Positions 27,724 to 37,776 of a DNA stretch of 64,000 nucleotides are shown here, in pieces; position 1 is the first letter of the stretch; every line of letters begins with the position of its first letter. The DNA is from Hydrogenophaga crocea (lineage in GTDB: Bacteria > Pseudomonadota > Gammaproteobacteria > Burkholderiales > Burkholderiaceae_C), in contig NZ_CP049989.1 in assembly GCF_011388215.1 (NCBI RefSeq), positions 1,612,001 to 1,676,000 on the forward strand. The letters are read 5' to 3'. Below the pieces are notes generated by a model. It worked only from the letters and a program-made list of their open reading frames with translations, was not told the origin of the DNA and did no database searches. Made by a program: the position numbers and the translations under genes.

Positions 27724-30700
27724 TCATTTCGCCGGAATGGCCCCGTGGTCCTCGTGCATCACCGGGTGCGCCGGCTGGTGCGACACCCGGCGCGACAGCA
27801 GCGTGTACATGGTGGGCACCACGAACACCGTGAGCAACGTGCCCACCGACATGCCGCCCACGATCACCCAGCCGATCTGCTGACGGCTCTCGGCGCCCGC
27901 GCCCGTGGCGATCGCCAGCGGGATCGCGCCCAGCACCATGGCGCCCGTGGTCATCAGGATGGGCCGCAGACGCAGGCCCGCCGAACGCTTCACCGCTTCG
28001 AGCTTGTCCAGCCCCTGCTCGCGCAGCTGGTTGGCGAACTCCACGATCAGGATGCCGTGCTTGGTGATCAGGCCCACGAGCGTGATGAGCCCGATCTGGC
28101 TGAACACGTTGAGCGTGCCCCCCGCGAGCTGCAAGGCCATGAGCGCACCGAACATGGACAGCGGCACCGACAGCATGATGATGAAGGGGTCGACGAAGCT
28201 TTCGAACTGCGCCGACAGCACCAGGTAGATGAACAGCAGCGAGAGCGCGAACACCAGCGCGAGCGAGCCCGAGGCGCTGCGGTACTCGCGGCTCTGGCCG
28301 TTGAGGTCGGTGGTGTAGCCCGGTGGCAGCAGCTCGCGCGCGGCCTGGTCGAGGTATTGCAGCGCTTCGCCCAGCGCGTAGTCGGGCGCGAGGTTGGCGG
28401 TGATGGAGGCGCTGCGCCGCTGGCCGAAGTGGTTGAGCTCGCGCGGCACCACCACCTCGCGCGTGGTCACGAGCGAGGCCAGCGGGATCATGGCGTCGCC
28501 GCGGCCGCGCACGAACAGGCGGTCGATGTCTTCGGGCGTGCTGCGGTTGGCCGATACGGTCTGCACCACCACGTCGTACTGCTCGCCGTCGCGCTTGTAG
28601 CGCGTCACGGTGCGTCCGCCCAGCATGGTCTCCACGGTGCGCGCGATGGCGTCCACGCTCACGCCCATGTCGGCCGCGCGCTCGCGGTCCACGTCGAGCC
28701 GGATCTCGGGTTTGTTCAGGCGCAGGTCGGTGTCGACCTGCACGAAGCCCGGGTTCTGCGCCAGCCGCTCCTGGAACTTGCGCACCACGCCGGCGAGGTT
28801 CTCGTAGCTGTCGCCGGTGATGATCACGTAGTTGATGGGCCGCTCGCGAAAGCCCTGGCCCAGCGAGGGCGGCGTGATCGCGAAGGCGCTCACGCCCGGC
28901 AGGGCCGCGAGCTTGGGCGCGATCTCGCGCGCGATCTGCAGCGTGGAGCGCGTGCGCTCCTCCCAGGGCGTGGCGCGCAGGAACACACTGCCTTGCGCCA
29001 CCGAGGGGTTGCCGGTGTTGCTGAAGATGCGGTCGAACTCGGGGTACTGCGCGCCGATCTTCTCGATCGCCTCGGCGTAGCGGCGCGTGTAGGCCAGGGT
29101 CGCGCCGTCGGGGCCGTTGATGGACGCGAGGATCACGCCGCGGTCTTCGAGCGGCGCCAGTTCGGAGCGGATGTGCTGCAGCATCCACCAGCTGCCGAAG
29201 GCGCTCGCCGCCATCACGCCCACCACCAGCCAGCGCACCTGGAGCGACAGCGCGAGCACACGCTCGTAGCCGCGGTTGATGCCGCCCAGCACCCGCTCCA
29301 TGAAGCGGTCGAAGCGGCCGGGCTGATCGACGTGCCTGAGCAGCTTGGAGCACATCATGGGCGAGAGCGTGAGCGCCACGAAGCCCGACACCACCACCGC
29401 GCCCGCGAGCGCCAGTGCGAACTCGGCGAACAGGCGGCCGGTGCGGCCCGGCGTGAAGGCCAGCGGCGCGTACACCGCGGCCAGCGTGAGCGTCATGGCC
29501 ACGATGGCGAAGCCGATCTCGCGCGCGCCTTGGATCGCGGCCTCGAAGGGCTTCATGCCCTCTTCGATGTGGCGGTAGATGTTCTCCAGCATCACGATGG
29601 CGTCGTCCACCACCAGGCCGATGGCCAGCACCAGCGCGAGCAGCGTGAGCGTGTTGATCGAGAAGCCGAACAGCGCCATCAGCGCGAAGGTGCCGATCAG
29701 GCTCACCGGGATGGTGACCAGCGGGATCACCGAGGCGCGCAGCGTGCGCAGGAACACGAAGATCACCAGCGCCACCAGCACCACGGCCTCGGCGATGGTC
29801 TGGTACACCGCCTTGATCGAGCGGTCGATGAAGACCGAGTTGTCGTTGGCGATGTCGAAGCGGATGTCCTTGGGCAGGTCGGCCTCGAGCCGCGGGATCA
29901 TGGCGCGCACCGCGGCCGAAAGCTCCAGCGGGTTGGCCGTGGCCTGGCGGATCACGCCGAGCGAGATCGCATCGCGCCCGTTGAGGCGGATCGAGGTGCG
30001 CTCGTCCTGCGGGCCCTGCACCACGTTGGCCACGTCGCCGATGCGGATCGCCTGGCCGTTGATGTTGCGGATGACGATGGCGCGGAACTGCTCGGGGGTC
30101 TGCAGGTCGGTGGCCGCGGTCACGTTGAATTCGCGCTGCGCACTTTCGATGCGGCCGGCCGGCACCTCGAGGTTGGAGCGGCGCAGCGCGTCTTCGGCGT
30201 CCTGCACCGTGAGGCCGTAGGCCGCGAGCCGGTCGGGGTCGAGCCACAGGCGCATGGAGAAGCGCCGCTCGCCGAAGATGCGCACCTCGGCCGCGCCGGG
30301 CGCCGTCTGCAGCAGCGGCTTGGCAATGCGGTTGGCCAGGTCGGACAGCTCCAGCGGCGAGCGCGTGTCCGAGTTCATCGCAATCCAGATCACCGGCGTG
30401 GCGTCGGCCTCGACCTTGGCGATGGTGGGTTCGTCCACGTCCTGCGGCAGGCGCTGGCGCACGCGGCTGACCTTGTCGCGCACGTCGGCGGCGGCCGAGT
30501 CGGGGTCGCGCTCGAGCTTGAAGCGCACCGTGATCTGGCTCTGCTCCTGGCGGCTGATCGAGGTGATGATGTCCACGCCCTCGATGCCCGCGAGCGAGTC
30601 TTCGAGCACCTTGGTCACCTGCGATTCGATGACTTCGCTGGACGCGCCCACGAAGCGCGTGGTGACGGTGACCGTGGGCTCGTCGATGCGCGGGTACTCG

Positions 30701-30804
30701 CGCACGCTCAGGTTCTTGAACGAGACCAGGCCCACCAGCACGATGAGCAGCGAGAGCACGGTGGCGAACACCGGGCGGCGGATGGAGATCTCGGGCAGTT
30801 GCAT
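27724..30804 (-). CDS. RND efflux transporter permease (HAE1 family)
   Basis: A 1026-aa proton-driven multidrug-type pump of the AcrB/MexB family. It begins ISIRRPVFATVLSLLIVLVG and has 12 membrane helices in two halves around two large periplasmic loops. The proton-relay pair Asp-Asp is in helix 4 (GLVVDDAIVMLENIYRH). The length is normal. The adaptor gene lies just upstream with 19 bases between. No outer-membrane channel gene and no local repressor is present, so it must share a TolC-type channel coded elsewhere. The substrate range cannot be read. Confidence 0.96.
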   Translation of the reverse strand: MQLPEISIRRPVFATVLSLLIVLVGLVSFKNLSVREYPRIDEPTVTVTTRFVGASSEVIESQVTKVLEDSLAGIEGVDIITSISRQEQSQITVRFKLERDPDSAAADVRDKVSRVRQRLPQDVDEPTIAKVEADATPVIWIAMNSDTRSPLELSDLANRIAKPLLQTAPGAAEVRIFGERRFSMRLWLDPDRLAAYGLTVQDAEDALRRSNLEVPAGRIESAQREFNVTAATDLQTPEQFRAIVIRNINGQAIRIGDVANVVQGPQDERTSIRLNGRDAISLGVIRQATANPLELSAAVRAMIPRLEADLPKDIRFDIANDNSVFIDRSIKAVYQTIAEAVVLVALVIFVFLRTLRASVIPLVTIPVSLIGTFALMALFGFSINTLTLLALVLAIGLVVDDAIVMLENIYRHIEEGMKPFEAAIQGAREIGFAIVAMTLTLAAVYAPLAFTPGRTGRLFAEFALALAGAVVVSGFVALTLSPMMCSKLLRHVDQPGRFDRFMERVLGGINRGYERVLALSLQVRWLVVGVMAASAFGSWWMLQHIRSELAPLEDRGVILASINGPDGATLAYTRRYAEAIEKIGAQYPEFDRIFSNTGNPSVAQGSVFLRATPWEERTRSTLQIAREIAPKLAALPGVSAFAITPPSLGQGFRERPINYVIITGDSYENLAGVVRKFQERLAQNPGFVQVDTDLRLNKPEIRLDVDRERAADMGVSVDAIARTVETMLGGRTVTRYKRDGEQYDVVVQTVSANRSTPEDIDRLFVRGRGDAMIPLASLVTTREVVVPRELNHFGQRRSASITANLAPDYALGEALQYLDQAARELLPPGYTTDLNGQSREYRSASGSLALVFALSLLFIYLVLSAQFESFVDPFIIMLSVPLSMFGALMALQLAGGTLNVFSQIGLITLVGLITKHGILIVEFANQLREQGLDKLEAVKRSAGLRLRPILMTTGAMVLGAIPLAIATGAGAESRQQIGWVIVGGMSVGTLLTVFVVPTMYTLLSRRVSHQPAHPVMHEDHGAIPAK

Positions 30805-30823
30805 GGCGCGGCTCCGCCCGGCG

Positions 30824-31990
30824 TCAGTTGGCCGGTGCAGGCTGTGCCTGCGCCAGGTTCACGATGCGCACCGGCGTGCCGTCGCGCTGCAGGCGCTGCT
30901 GGCCCGCCATCACCACCGTCATGCCGGGCTCCAGGCCCTTGAGGACCTGCACCTCGGCGCCGCGGCGCGCGCCCAGCTCCACCGGCACGCGGCGCGAGAC
31001 CAGCTTCTTCGCATCGCCCTGGCCCTGCTCTTCCACCACCACCACGAACTGCTTGCCGCCCTGCGGGAAGACGGCCTCTTCGGGCACCACGAGCGCGTTC
31101 TCGTTCACCGAGAACACGATCAGCACGCGCGCGAACATGCCGGGCCGCAGCTCGGCGCCGCCCTCGCGCGGCATGGTCGCGCGCACCGAGATCGAGCGGC
31201 CGTTGGCGTCGAGCAGCGGGTCGACCGCGAGCACCTTGGCCACGAAGCGCTTGCCAGGCAAGGCGTCGAGCTGCACCTGCACCGGCTGGCCCGGCGCCAC
31301 CTGGCTCTGGTAGCGCTCGGGCAGGCGGAAGTCGACCGTGAGCAGCGTGGTGTCTTCCAGATTGACCAGCGCGTCGCCGTCCTTGACGTACTGGCCCAGG
31401 TTGATGCTGCGCAGGCCCAGCGTGCCGTCGAAGGGCGCGGTGATGCGCATGCGCTGCAGCCGCGCATCGGCCAGCGCCACCTGGGCCTCGGCCACCTGCA
31501 GGGCGGCGCGGCTTTCGTCCACCACGCGCGCGGCCACGAAGTTCTGCGCCAGCAGCTCTTCGTTGCGCTTGAGGTTGGCGCGCGCGATCGAGAGCTGGGC
31601 CTGGGCCTGGCTTAGTTCGGCGCGCTGCAGCGTGTCGTCGAGCTGCACCAGCAGCGCGCCGCGCTTGACCTGGGCCCCGTCGGCAAAGGCGATGCGCGAG
31701 ACCCGGCCCGCGGTTTCGGGCTTGAGCGTGACGCTCTGGCGCGAGCGCAGCGTGCCCACGGCCTGGGCGTCGTCCTGCAGCCGCGCGGTCTTCACGCGCG
31801 TGACCTCGACCGAGGTCGGGCCGCCTGCGCCGCCCTGGCCACCGGGGCCGGCTGCGGGCCGCGCGCCGGGCGCGGCCGCCGGCGCGGCCGGCGCCGTGGC
31901 CCTGGGGTGCTGCTGCCACCACCAGGCGCCCGCGGCGGCCAGCGCCAGACCGATGACCGCCAGCCAGGCGGTCGCTTTGGGTTTCGCCAT
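30824..31990 (-). CDS. RND efflux periplasmic adaptor (MFP/HlyD family)
   Basis: A 388-aa membrane fusion protein that bridges the pump and outer channel. Residues 5-25 form a membrane anchor (TAWLAVIGLALAAAGAWWW) without a lipobox, followed by a Pro/Ala/Gly-rich linker and a lipoyl-like and coiled-coil part (GRVSRIAFADGAQVKRGALL, then ITAPFDGTLGLRSI). The ATG at 31990 is chosen because GGAG stands five bases upstream and the anchor begins there. The minus-strand promoter is probably TTGTCA (32075-32080) with CACAAT (32050-32055), spaced 19. It is the first gene of the efflux pair. Confidence 0.93.
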   Translation of the reverse strand: MAKPKATAWLAVIGLALAAAGAWWWQQHPRATAPAAPAAAPGARPAAGPGGQGGAGGPTSVEVTRVKTARLQDDAQAVGTLRSRQSVTLKPETAGRVSRIAFADGAQVKRGALLVQLDDTLQRAELSQAQAQLSIARANLKRNEELLAQNFVAARVVDESRAALQVAEAQVALADARLQRMRITAPFDGTLGLRSINLGQYVKDGDALVNLEDTTLLTVDFRLPERYQSQVAPGQPVQVQLDALPGKRFVAKVLAVDPLLDANGRSISVRATMPREGGAELRPGMFARVLIVFSVNENALVVPEEAVFPQGGKQFVVVVEEQGQGDAKKLVSRRVPVELGARRGAEVQVLKGLEPGMTVVMAGQQRLQRDGTPVRIVNLAQAQPAPAN

Positions 31991-32119
31991 GAAAACTCCG
32001 CTCGAAGTCAGATCGGCACGTAACAGTTTCCATGCCAACGATGGCCGGGATTGTGCAGTGTCCGCGGCCGCGGCTGACAATCGGTAACACCTACCCCAGC
32101 GCCGGGCCGGGAAAACGCC

Positions 32120-32554
32120 TCAGCCCGGCACGCCGCGGTTGGCCAGGGCGTCGGCGCGCTCGTTGCCCGGGTCGCCCGAATGGCCCTTGACCCAGTGCCA
32201 TTCGATCTGGTGGTGGCCGCCGTGCACCAGCGCGTCCAGCCGCTGCCAGAGCTCGGCGTTCTTCACCGGCTGCTTGGCCGCCGTGACCCAGCCCTTCTTC
32301 TTCCAGCCGTGGATCCACTCGGTGATGCCCTTGCGCACGTACTCGCTGTCCAGGTGCAGCGAGACGCGGCAGGGCCGCTTGAGCGCCGACAGCGCCTCGA
32401 TCACGGCCATCAGCTCCATGCGGTTGTTGGTGGTGTTGCGCTCGCCGCCCCACAACTCCTTCTCGCGGCCGGCGCTGCTCAGGAATGCGCCCCAGCCGCC
32501 CGGGCCAGGGTTGCCCTTGCAGGCGCCATCGGTGTAGATCACCACGTGGTCCAA
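32120..32554 (-). CDS. rnhA: Ribonuclease HI
   Basis: A 144-aa enzyme that cuts the RNA of RNA-DNA hybrids. The catalytic carboxylates are visible: Asp in [12 protein letters not shown], Glu in NRMELMA, Asp in LHLDSEYV and the last Asp in NERADALAN. The start is a TTG with GGAGA about eight bases upstream; no ATG gives the full fold. It follows a methyltransferase gene by 33 bases, a pairing I recall from other betaproteobacteria. No promoter of its own is seen. Confidence 0.95.
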   Translation of the reverse strand: MDHVVIYTDGACKGNPGPGGWGAFLSSAGREKELWGGERNTTNNRMELMAVIEALSALKRPCRVSLHLDSEYVRKGITEWIHGWKKKGWVTAAKQPVKNAELWQRLDALVHGGHHQIEWHWVKGHSGDPGNERADALANRGVPG

Positions 32555-32587
32555 GAATGTCTCTCCAGGAAAAAGGCGAAAGAAAGG

Positions 32588-33355
32588 TCAGCGGCGGTTG
32601 GCCACCGACACCGGCGCCGTGGCCGGCGTGCGGCGCGGCTTCCAGGCCGGCCCGAGCAGGCGCATGCCACGCACGCGCTTGACGGCCACCACGAAGTGCA
32701 CCGCGCCGAAGATGGGCCACCAGCGCGCGCCCACGCGGTCCATCCACGCGGTGCGCTGCAGCCATTTGTCGCTGCGCACCGCGGGGCGGTAGCAGCCATA
32801 GTGTTCGGTCTCGATCTCCAGGCCCAGCAGGCGCAGCCAGTCGCGCAGCCGGCCGGTGCCGATGAAGGCGCCCGAGTCGGGCAGGTACAGGCGCGAGGCG
32901 CCGAAGGCGTGGATGCCCAGGCGCGCCATGGCGTGGCCGCGGCCCTGGCGCCAGCCCCACAGGCTGGTGGGGTTGAAGCCGCTGATGACCAGGCGGCCCT
33001 CGGGCACCAGCACGCGCTCGACCTCGCGCAGCACGTGGTGCGGGTCGGCGCTGAATTCGAGCGTGTGCGGCAGCACCACGAGATCGAGGCTGGCGGCGGG
33101 AAACGGCAGCGCGGCGGCGTCGGTCACGAGCGCGGCCTGCGGGTCGGGCGCGGCGGGCACCTCGTGCAGGGCCAGCCAGCGGTGCGGCATGCGGTTGGCG
33201 CGCAGCGTCTGCAACTGCGGCAGCCCCAGCTGCAGCGCGTTGAAGCCGAACATGTCGGCCACGGCCAGGTCGAAGCCGTCCTGCTCCCAGGCCAGCAGGT
33301 AGCGCCCGGGCGGGGTCTCGAACCAGTCGGTGAGGCTCTGCTGGGAATCGGTCAT
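32588..33355 (-). CDS. Class I SAM-dependent methyltransferase
   Basis: A 255-aa methyltransferase-like protein (type 11). The post-motif region LPFPAASLDLVVLPHTLEF and the EVERVLVPEGRLVISGFNP motif are clear. The first glycine-rich SAM motif is degenerate (VADMFGFNALQLG), as in some proteins found beside rnhA and gloB. No substrate can be named. The ATG at 33355 begins the domain, and the upstream extension is a shadow. It is divergent from gloB with 116 bases between starts, in which no firm promoter was found. Confidence 0.85.
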   Translation of the reverse strand: MTDSQQSLTDWFETPPGRYLLAWEQDGFDLAVADMFGFNALQLGLPQLQTLRANRMPHRWLALHEVPAAPDPQAALVTDAAALPFPAASLDLVVLPHTLEFSADPHHVLREVERVLVPEGRLVISGFNPTSLWGWRQGRGHAMARLGIHAFGASRLYLPDSGAFIGTGRLRDWLRLLGLEIETEHYGCYRPAVRSDKWLQRTAWMDRVGARWWPIFGAVHFVVAVKRVRGMRLLGPAWKPRRTPATAPVSVANRR

Positions 33356-33471
33356 GCGGCGAAGGGCGGGCGGCGGCGCAATGTCTGCGACACTCGGGTG
33401 TTTCGAGCGAGCCCGACACTCTACACGGCCCCGCACATCCCCGCCCTCCCGCCCCCTGCCCCGACGCCCCC

Positions 33472-34245
33472 ATGCAACTGCTCGCCATCCCGGCCTTCAG
33501 CGACAACTACGTCTGGATGCTGCGCGACGGCCAGCGCGCGCTGGTCGTGGACCCCGGCGAAGCCGGCGGCGTGCGCGACACCCTGGCCCGGCTGGGCCTG
33601 CGGCTGGACACCATCCTCATCACCCACCACCACGCCGACCACACGGGCGGCGTGGCCGAGCTGCGCGAGGCCACCGGCGCGCGCGTGCTCGGCCCGGCCT
33701 TCGAGACCCTGCCCGAGCCGCTGGCGCGCGTGAGCGGCGGCGAGCGCGTGCAGGCCCTGGGCCTGGACTTCGAGGTGATCGACGTGCCCGGCCACACCGC
33801 GGGCCACATCGCCTACCACTGCGCCCAGGTCGACGGGCGGCCGCTGCTGTTCTGCGGCGACACCCTGTTCTCGGGCGGCTGCGGTCGCCTGTTCGAGGGC
33901 ACGCCGGCCCAGATGCACGACTCGCTCGCGCGCCTGGCCGCGCTGCCCGGCGACACGCGCGTGTGCTGCACCCACGAATACACGCTGTCGAACCTGCGGT
34001 TCGCGCTGGCGGTCGAGCCCGGCAACGCCGCGCTGCAGGCCTACCAGCAGCAGTGCGAGGCCTTGCGCGCGCGCGGTGAACCCACGCTGCCGAGCTCGAT
34101 CGAAACCGAGCGCCGCATCAACCCCTTCCTGCGCTCGAACGAGCCGGCGGTGGTGCAAGCGGCCCTGTCCCATGCCCCTGGCAGCGGCGCCGACCCGGTT
34201 TCGGTGTTCGCGACGCTGCGCGAATGGAAGAACGTTTTTCGATGA
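33472..34245 (+). CDS. gloB: Hydroxyacylglutathione hydrolase (glyoxalase II)
   Basis: A 257-aa metallo-beta-lactamase-fold enzyme that hydrolyses S-lactoylglutathione to lactate and glutathione, the second step of methylglyoxal removal. The metal motif THHHADHTGG is intact, with GHTAGHIAYH, FCGDTLFSGGCGR and the C-terminal CTHEYTLSN. It starts MQLLAIPAFSDNYVWML, typical of the family. It overlaps the downstream lytic transglycosylase start by four bases (ATGA). Confidence 0.97.
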   Translation: MQLLAIPAFSDNYVWMLRDGQRALVVDPGEAGGVRDTLARLGLRLDTILITHHHADHTGGVAELREATGARVLGPAFETLPEPLARVSGGERVQALGLDFEVIDVPGHTAGHIAYHCAQVDGRPLLFCGDTLFSGGCGRLFEGTPAQMHDSLARLAALPGDTRVCCTHEYTLSNLRFALAVEPGNAALQAYQQQCEALRARGEPTLPSSIETERRINPFLRSNEPAVVQAALSHAPGSGADPVSVFATLREWKNVFR

Positions 34246-35909
34246 CCCAAGACCTGTCGACGGCGCAGCGCCCGCGCCGCCCCGGGGCCCGCTGCCTGGG
34301 CGCCCTCCTGCTGTGCCTGAGCCTGCTCGCCGGCTGCGCCAGCACCCTCCCCACCCCGTCCTCCGCGCCGCGCACCGACGCCGCCGACAGCGGCCCCGCC
34401 GCCGTCTCCACCGTGCGCGGCCCGTCCCAGCGCCTGCCCGCCAACGTGCCGCTGAGCGAGATCGCGGTCGCGCCCGTGAGCGCGCCCGCCGTGACCACGC
34501 TGGCCGCGCCGGCCGACCTGTGGGAGCGCATCCGCCGCGGCCTGTCCATGAACGACCTCGACGGCGACCTGGTGCGCCAGCACGAGCAGTGGTACCTCGC
34601 GCGGCCCGACTACATCCAGCGCATGACCGAGCGCTCGAGCCGCTACCTGTTCCACATCGTCGAAGAGATCGAACGCCGCGGCCTGCCCATGGAGCTCGCG
34701 CTGCTGCCCTTCATCGAAAGCGCCTTCAACCCGGCCGCCGTGTCGAGCGCGCGCGCCGCGGGCATGTGGCAGTTCATGCCCGCCACCGGCGCCTCGTTCG
34801 ACCTCAAGCAGAACGTGTTCCGCGACGACCGCCGCGACGTGCTCGCGTCCACGCGCGCCGCGCTCGACTACCTCGAACAGCTCTACGGCCGCTTCGGCGA
34901 CTGGCACCTCGCGCTGGCGGCGTACAACTGGGGCCAGGGCAATGTGAACCGCGCCATCACGCGCAACCAGCGCGCGGGCGAACCCACGGGTTACCTCGAC
35001 CTCAACATGCCCGCCGAGACGCGCCACTACGTGCCCAAGCTGCAGGCGGTCAAGAACATCGTGGCCAATCCGCAGCGCTACGGTGCCACCCTGCCGGTGA
35101 TCGGCAACCACCCGTTCTTCGACACCATCACCGTGCTGCGCGACATGGACGTGGCGCTGATCGCCCGGCTGGCCGAGGTGAGCGAGGCCGACTTCCGCAT
35201 GCTCAACCCCTCGCTCAAGCAGCCCGTGGTGATGGCCGCGGGCACGCCCACGGTGCTGCTGCCCTGGGACAACGCCACCACCTTCCAGCGCAACCTGCAA
35301 AGCTACAACGGCCCGCTCGCGAGCTGGACCGCCTGGGTGGTGCCGCACAACATGAGCCCGGCCGAGGCCGCCGAGCGCATGGGCATGAGCGAGGCCGAGC
35401 TGCGCAGCGTCAACAACATCCCGCCGCGCATGCGGCTGGCCGCGGGCTCGAGCCTGCTGGTGCCGCGCAACGGCCGGCTCGACCGCGACGTGCCCGCGCA
35501 CGTGGCCGACAACGCGGCGCTCAACCTGCAACCCGAGGTGACCACCCGGCGCGTGGTGGTCAAGGCGCGCAAGGGCGACAACGTGGCCCGGCTGGCCAGC
35601 CGCCACGGCGTGAGCGCGGTGCGCGTGGCCGAGTGGAACCGGCTTTCGGTGAACAGCGCGCTCAAGGCCGGCCAGAGCATCACGCTCCAGCTGCCGCAGC
35701 GTGCGGCCGCGCCCGCGGTGGCCAAGGGCAAGGCCAAGGCCCCGGCGGTGCAGGCGCGCAGCGGCGCGGGCAAGACCACCGCCAAGGCCGGCAAGGCCAG
35801 CGCCACCCGCACGGCCAAGGCGGCCAAAACCACACCCACCACCAAAGCCGCCAAGGCCGCCAAATCCACGCCGGCCAAGACCCGCGTGGCCACGGGCAAC
35901 AAGCCCTGA
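34242..35909 (+). CDS. mltD: MltD-like membrane-bound lytic transglycosylase with LysM repeats
   Basis: A 555-aa lipoprotein (lipobox LLAGC near residue 28) that cleaves peptidoglycan. The SLT domain has the catalytic Glu in LLPFIESAFNP and the motif AAGMWQFMPATGA. Two LysM-type carbohydrate-binding modules follow (NMSPAEAAERMGMS and GDNVARLASRHGVS). The last 60 residues are a strongly basic Ala/Lys/Thr tail (AKAGKASATRTAKAAK), unusual for MltD and similar to histone H1 tails; it may bind teichoic-like or lipopolysaccharide charges or cell-wall polymers. The ATG at 34242 overlaps the gloB stop; an upstream ATG at 34224 is less likely. Confidence 0.9.
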   Translation: MTQDLSTAQRPRRPGARCLGALLLCLSLLAGCASTLPTPSSAPRTDAADSGPAAVSTVRGPSQRLPANVPLSEIAVAPVSAPAVTTLAAPADLWERIRRGLSMNDLDGDLVRQHEQWYLARPDYIQRMTERSSRYLFHIVEEIERRGLPMELALLPFIESAFNPAAVSSARAAGMWQFMPATGASFDLKQNVFRDDRRDVLASTRAALDYLEQLYGRFGDWHLALAAYNWGQGNVNRAITRNQRAGEPTGYLDLNMPAETRHYVPKLQAVKNIVANPQRYGATLPVIGNHPFFDTITVLRDMDVALIARLAEVSEADFRMLNPSLKQPVVMAAGTPTVLLPWDNATTFQRNLQSYNGPLASWTAWVVPHNMSPAEAAERMGMSEAELRSVNNIPPRMRLAAGSSLLVPRNGRLDRDVPAHVADNAALNLQPEVTTRRVVVKARKGDNVARLASRHGVSAVRVAEWNRLSVNSALKAGQSITLQLPQRAAAPAVAKGKAKAPAVQARSGAGKTTAKAGKASATRTAKAAKTTPTTKAAKAAKSTPAKTRVATGNKP

Positions 35910-35935
35910 AACCGGCCTGAGCCCGGCCAGCGCGC

Positions 35936-37036
35936 TCAGGCGCGGAACCGCTCCTTGGCCTTGCTCGCGAAGCCGTTGGTGAAGCAGCGCGCGAGTTCGG
36001 CCGGCGCCATCGGCTTGAGCGCGGCCGCGCGCAGCGCGGTTTCGGGGCCGCCGCGCGGCATCAGGCCGTCGGCCGTCCAGGCCTCGCGCGAACGCTCCAC
36101 CGTGGACAGGTAGAGCGCGCGGTCGCCCTGGAAGTGGCTCTCGGGCACGGTCTTGATGAGGTCCGATGGCCCGGCGGTCTGCAGCCATTTGAGCGCGTGC
36201 ACCAGCGCGTCGGTGAGCGCCTGCGCGATGCGTGGGAACTGCGCGATGAACTCGCCCGGCGCGCTCAGGCAGCCCACGGGCAGCGGACCGCCGAAGACCT
36301 CGGTGGTGCCGCGCAGGTTGCGTGTGTCGGCCACCACGCGCAGCTCGCCCTGCTGCTCCATCTGCGTGATCAGCGGGTCGGTGTGGCAGAGCGCGTCGAG
36401 CGGGCCGAAGCGCATGGCCTGCAGTGCGGCGCCCGCGTCGGGGAATGGCTGCAACTGCAGCTCGTCGAGCCGCACGCCGTCGCGCTGCAACAAGGCCTGC
36501 AGCAACTGCAGGCCCAGCGGGTCGTTGGCGCGCAGGCCCACGCGGCGCCCGCGCAGGTCGGCCGTGCTCTTGAAGCCCGCGAGCGACCGCGCCGACACGC
36601 CCAGCGCGAGCTGCGGCGCGCGCCCCTGCACCACGAAGCTCTGCCAGCCCTGGCTGCGCGCGGCCGGCTGCAGCAGTGGCGCCAAAGAGCTGCACAGCAC
36701 GTGCGCCGCGCGCGCCTGCACCGCGGCCATGGCCTGGGCTTCGTCGGGGAACTCGCGCAGCTCCACGTCCAGGCCCTCTTCGCGGAAGAAGTGCAGCTGC
36801 TCGGCCACCGTGAGCGGCAGGTGGCTCAGCGCGAAGCGGTGGTCGACCGCGATCACGATGCGCGTGTCCACGAGCTTGGGCGGCAGCACCGGCGGGCGCG
36901 TGACGCCCGCGCCCTGGGCGCGCGCCGCCCCGCCCGGCAGGGCCAGCAGCAGGCCTGCGCCGGCCAGGGCCCATTGGCGGCGGTTGAGGCCGCGGCGCGG
37001 CGCTGTGCTCTCGTCTGGCTCCCGGGTCTCCGTCAT
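35936..37036 (-). CDS. NitT/TauT-type ABC substrate-binding protein
   Basis: A 366-aa periplasmic binding protein of the SsuA/ThiY-like class. The N-terminus has a twin-arginine-like signal (NRRQWALAGAG) with cleavage after ARA-Q. The mature start IVIAVDHRFALSHLPLTVAEQLHFF and ADLRGRRVGLRANDPLG are family-typical. Such proteins bring nitrate, sulfonates, taurine, or thiamine precursors to an importer. No permease or ATPase gene is next to it, so it is an orphan component here. The ATG at 37036 places the signal correctly. Confidence 0.85.
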   Translation of the reverse strand: MTETREPDESTAPRRGLNRRQWALAGAGLLLALPGGAARAQGAGVTRPPVLPPKLVDTRIVIAVDHRFALSHLPLTVAEQLHFFREEGLDVELREFPDEAQAMAAVQARAAHVLCSSLAPLLQPAARSQGWQSFVVQGRAPQLALGVSARSLAGFKSTADLRGRRVGLRANDPLGLQLLQALLQRDGVRLDELQLQPFPDAGAALQAMRFGPLDALCHTDPLITQMEQQGELRVVADTRNLRGTTEVFGGPLPVGCLSAPGEFIAQFPRIAQALTDALVHALKWLQTAGPSDLIKTVPESHFQGDRALYLSTVERSREAWTADGLMPRGGPETALRAAALKPMAPAELARCFTNGFASKAKERFRA

Positions 37037-37139
37037 CCGCCCAAGGTTAGGGCGCGTGGGCCGGATCGCCATCCGGTGGAGTCCCGAGCGGGTTTACACC
37101 GATCGGGCGTGGGTACCTCGCGGTACCGCAGGTCGCGGC

Positions 37140-37742
37140 TCAGCGGCGGTCGACCAGCGCGTGCGCGATGGTGCCGAGGTCGACGTACTCGAGCTCGCTG
37201 CCCACGGGCACGCCGCGCGCCAGCCGCGTGACCTGCAGGCCATGGTCCTTGAGGGCCTGGGCGATCACGTGGGCCGTGGTCTCGCCCTCGGCGGTGAAGT
37301 TGGTGGCGAGGATGACCTCGCGCAGCGGCACCTCGGGGTCTTCCTCGGCGATGCGCTCGAAGAGCTTGTCGAGCCCGATCTCGCGCGGGCCCACGCCGTC
37401 GAGCGCGCTGAGCTTGCCCATGAGCACGAAGTACAGGCCCTTGTAGGCGCCGGTGCGCTCCATGGCGGCCTGGTCGGCCGGCGTTTCGACCACGCACAGC
37501 AGGCCGCGGTCGCGCCGCGGGTCGCGGCAGGTGCTGCAGACCTCGTCTTCGGTGAAGGTGTGGCAGCGGCTGCAGTGGCGCACCTTGCCCACCGCTTCGC
37601 TGAGCGCGCCGGCCAGGCGCTGGGCGCCGTGCGGGTCGTGCTGCAGCAGGTGAAAGGCCATGCGCTGGGCCGACTTGAGGCCCACGCCCGGCAGGCAGCG
37701 CAGGGCCTCGATCAGGCGTTCGAGCGAACGGGTGTCGGCCAC
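37140..37742 (-). CDS. recR: Recombination mediator RecR
   Basis: A 200-aa protein that with RecO loads RecA at gaps. Seen: the helix-hairpin-helix [17 protein letters not shown], a four-Cys zinc finger ([16 protein letters not shown]) and a Toprim-type domain ([30 protein letters not shown]). The start is a GTG at 37742, without a clear ribosome binding site. It follows ybaB by 34 bases and belongs to the dnaX-ybaB-recR group, a widespread arrangement. Confidence 0.96.
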   Translation of the reverse strand: MADTRSLERLIEALRCLPGVGLKSAQRMAFHLLQHDPHGAQRLAGALSEAVGKVRHCSRCHTFTEDEVCSTCRDPRRDRGLLCVVETPADQAAMERTGAYKGLYFVLMGKLSALDGVGPREIGLDKLFERIAEEDPEVPLREVILATNFTAEGETTAHVIAQALKDHGLQVTRLARGVPVGSELEYVDLGTIAHALVDRR

Positions 37743-37776
37743 TGCGTTGCGGTTCTGCGGGAACGGGCGGCGCGGC

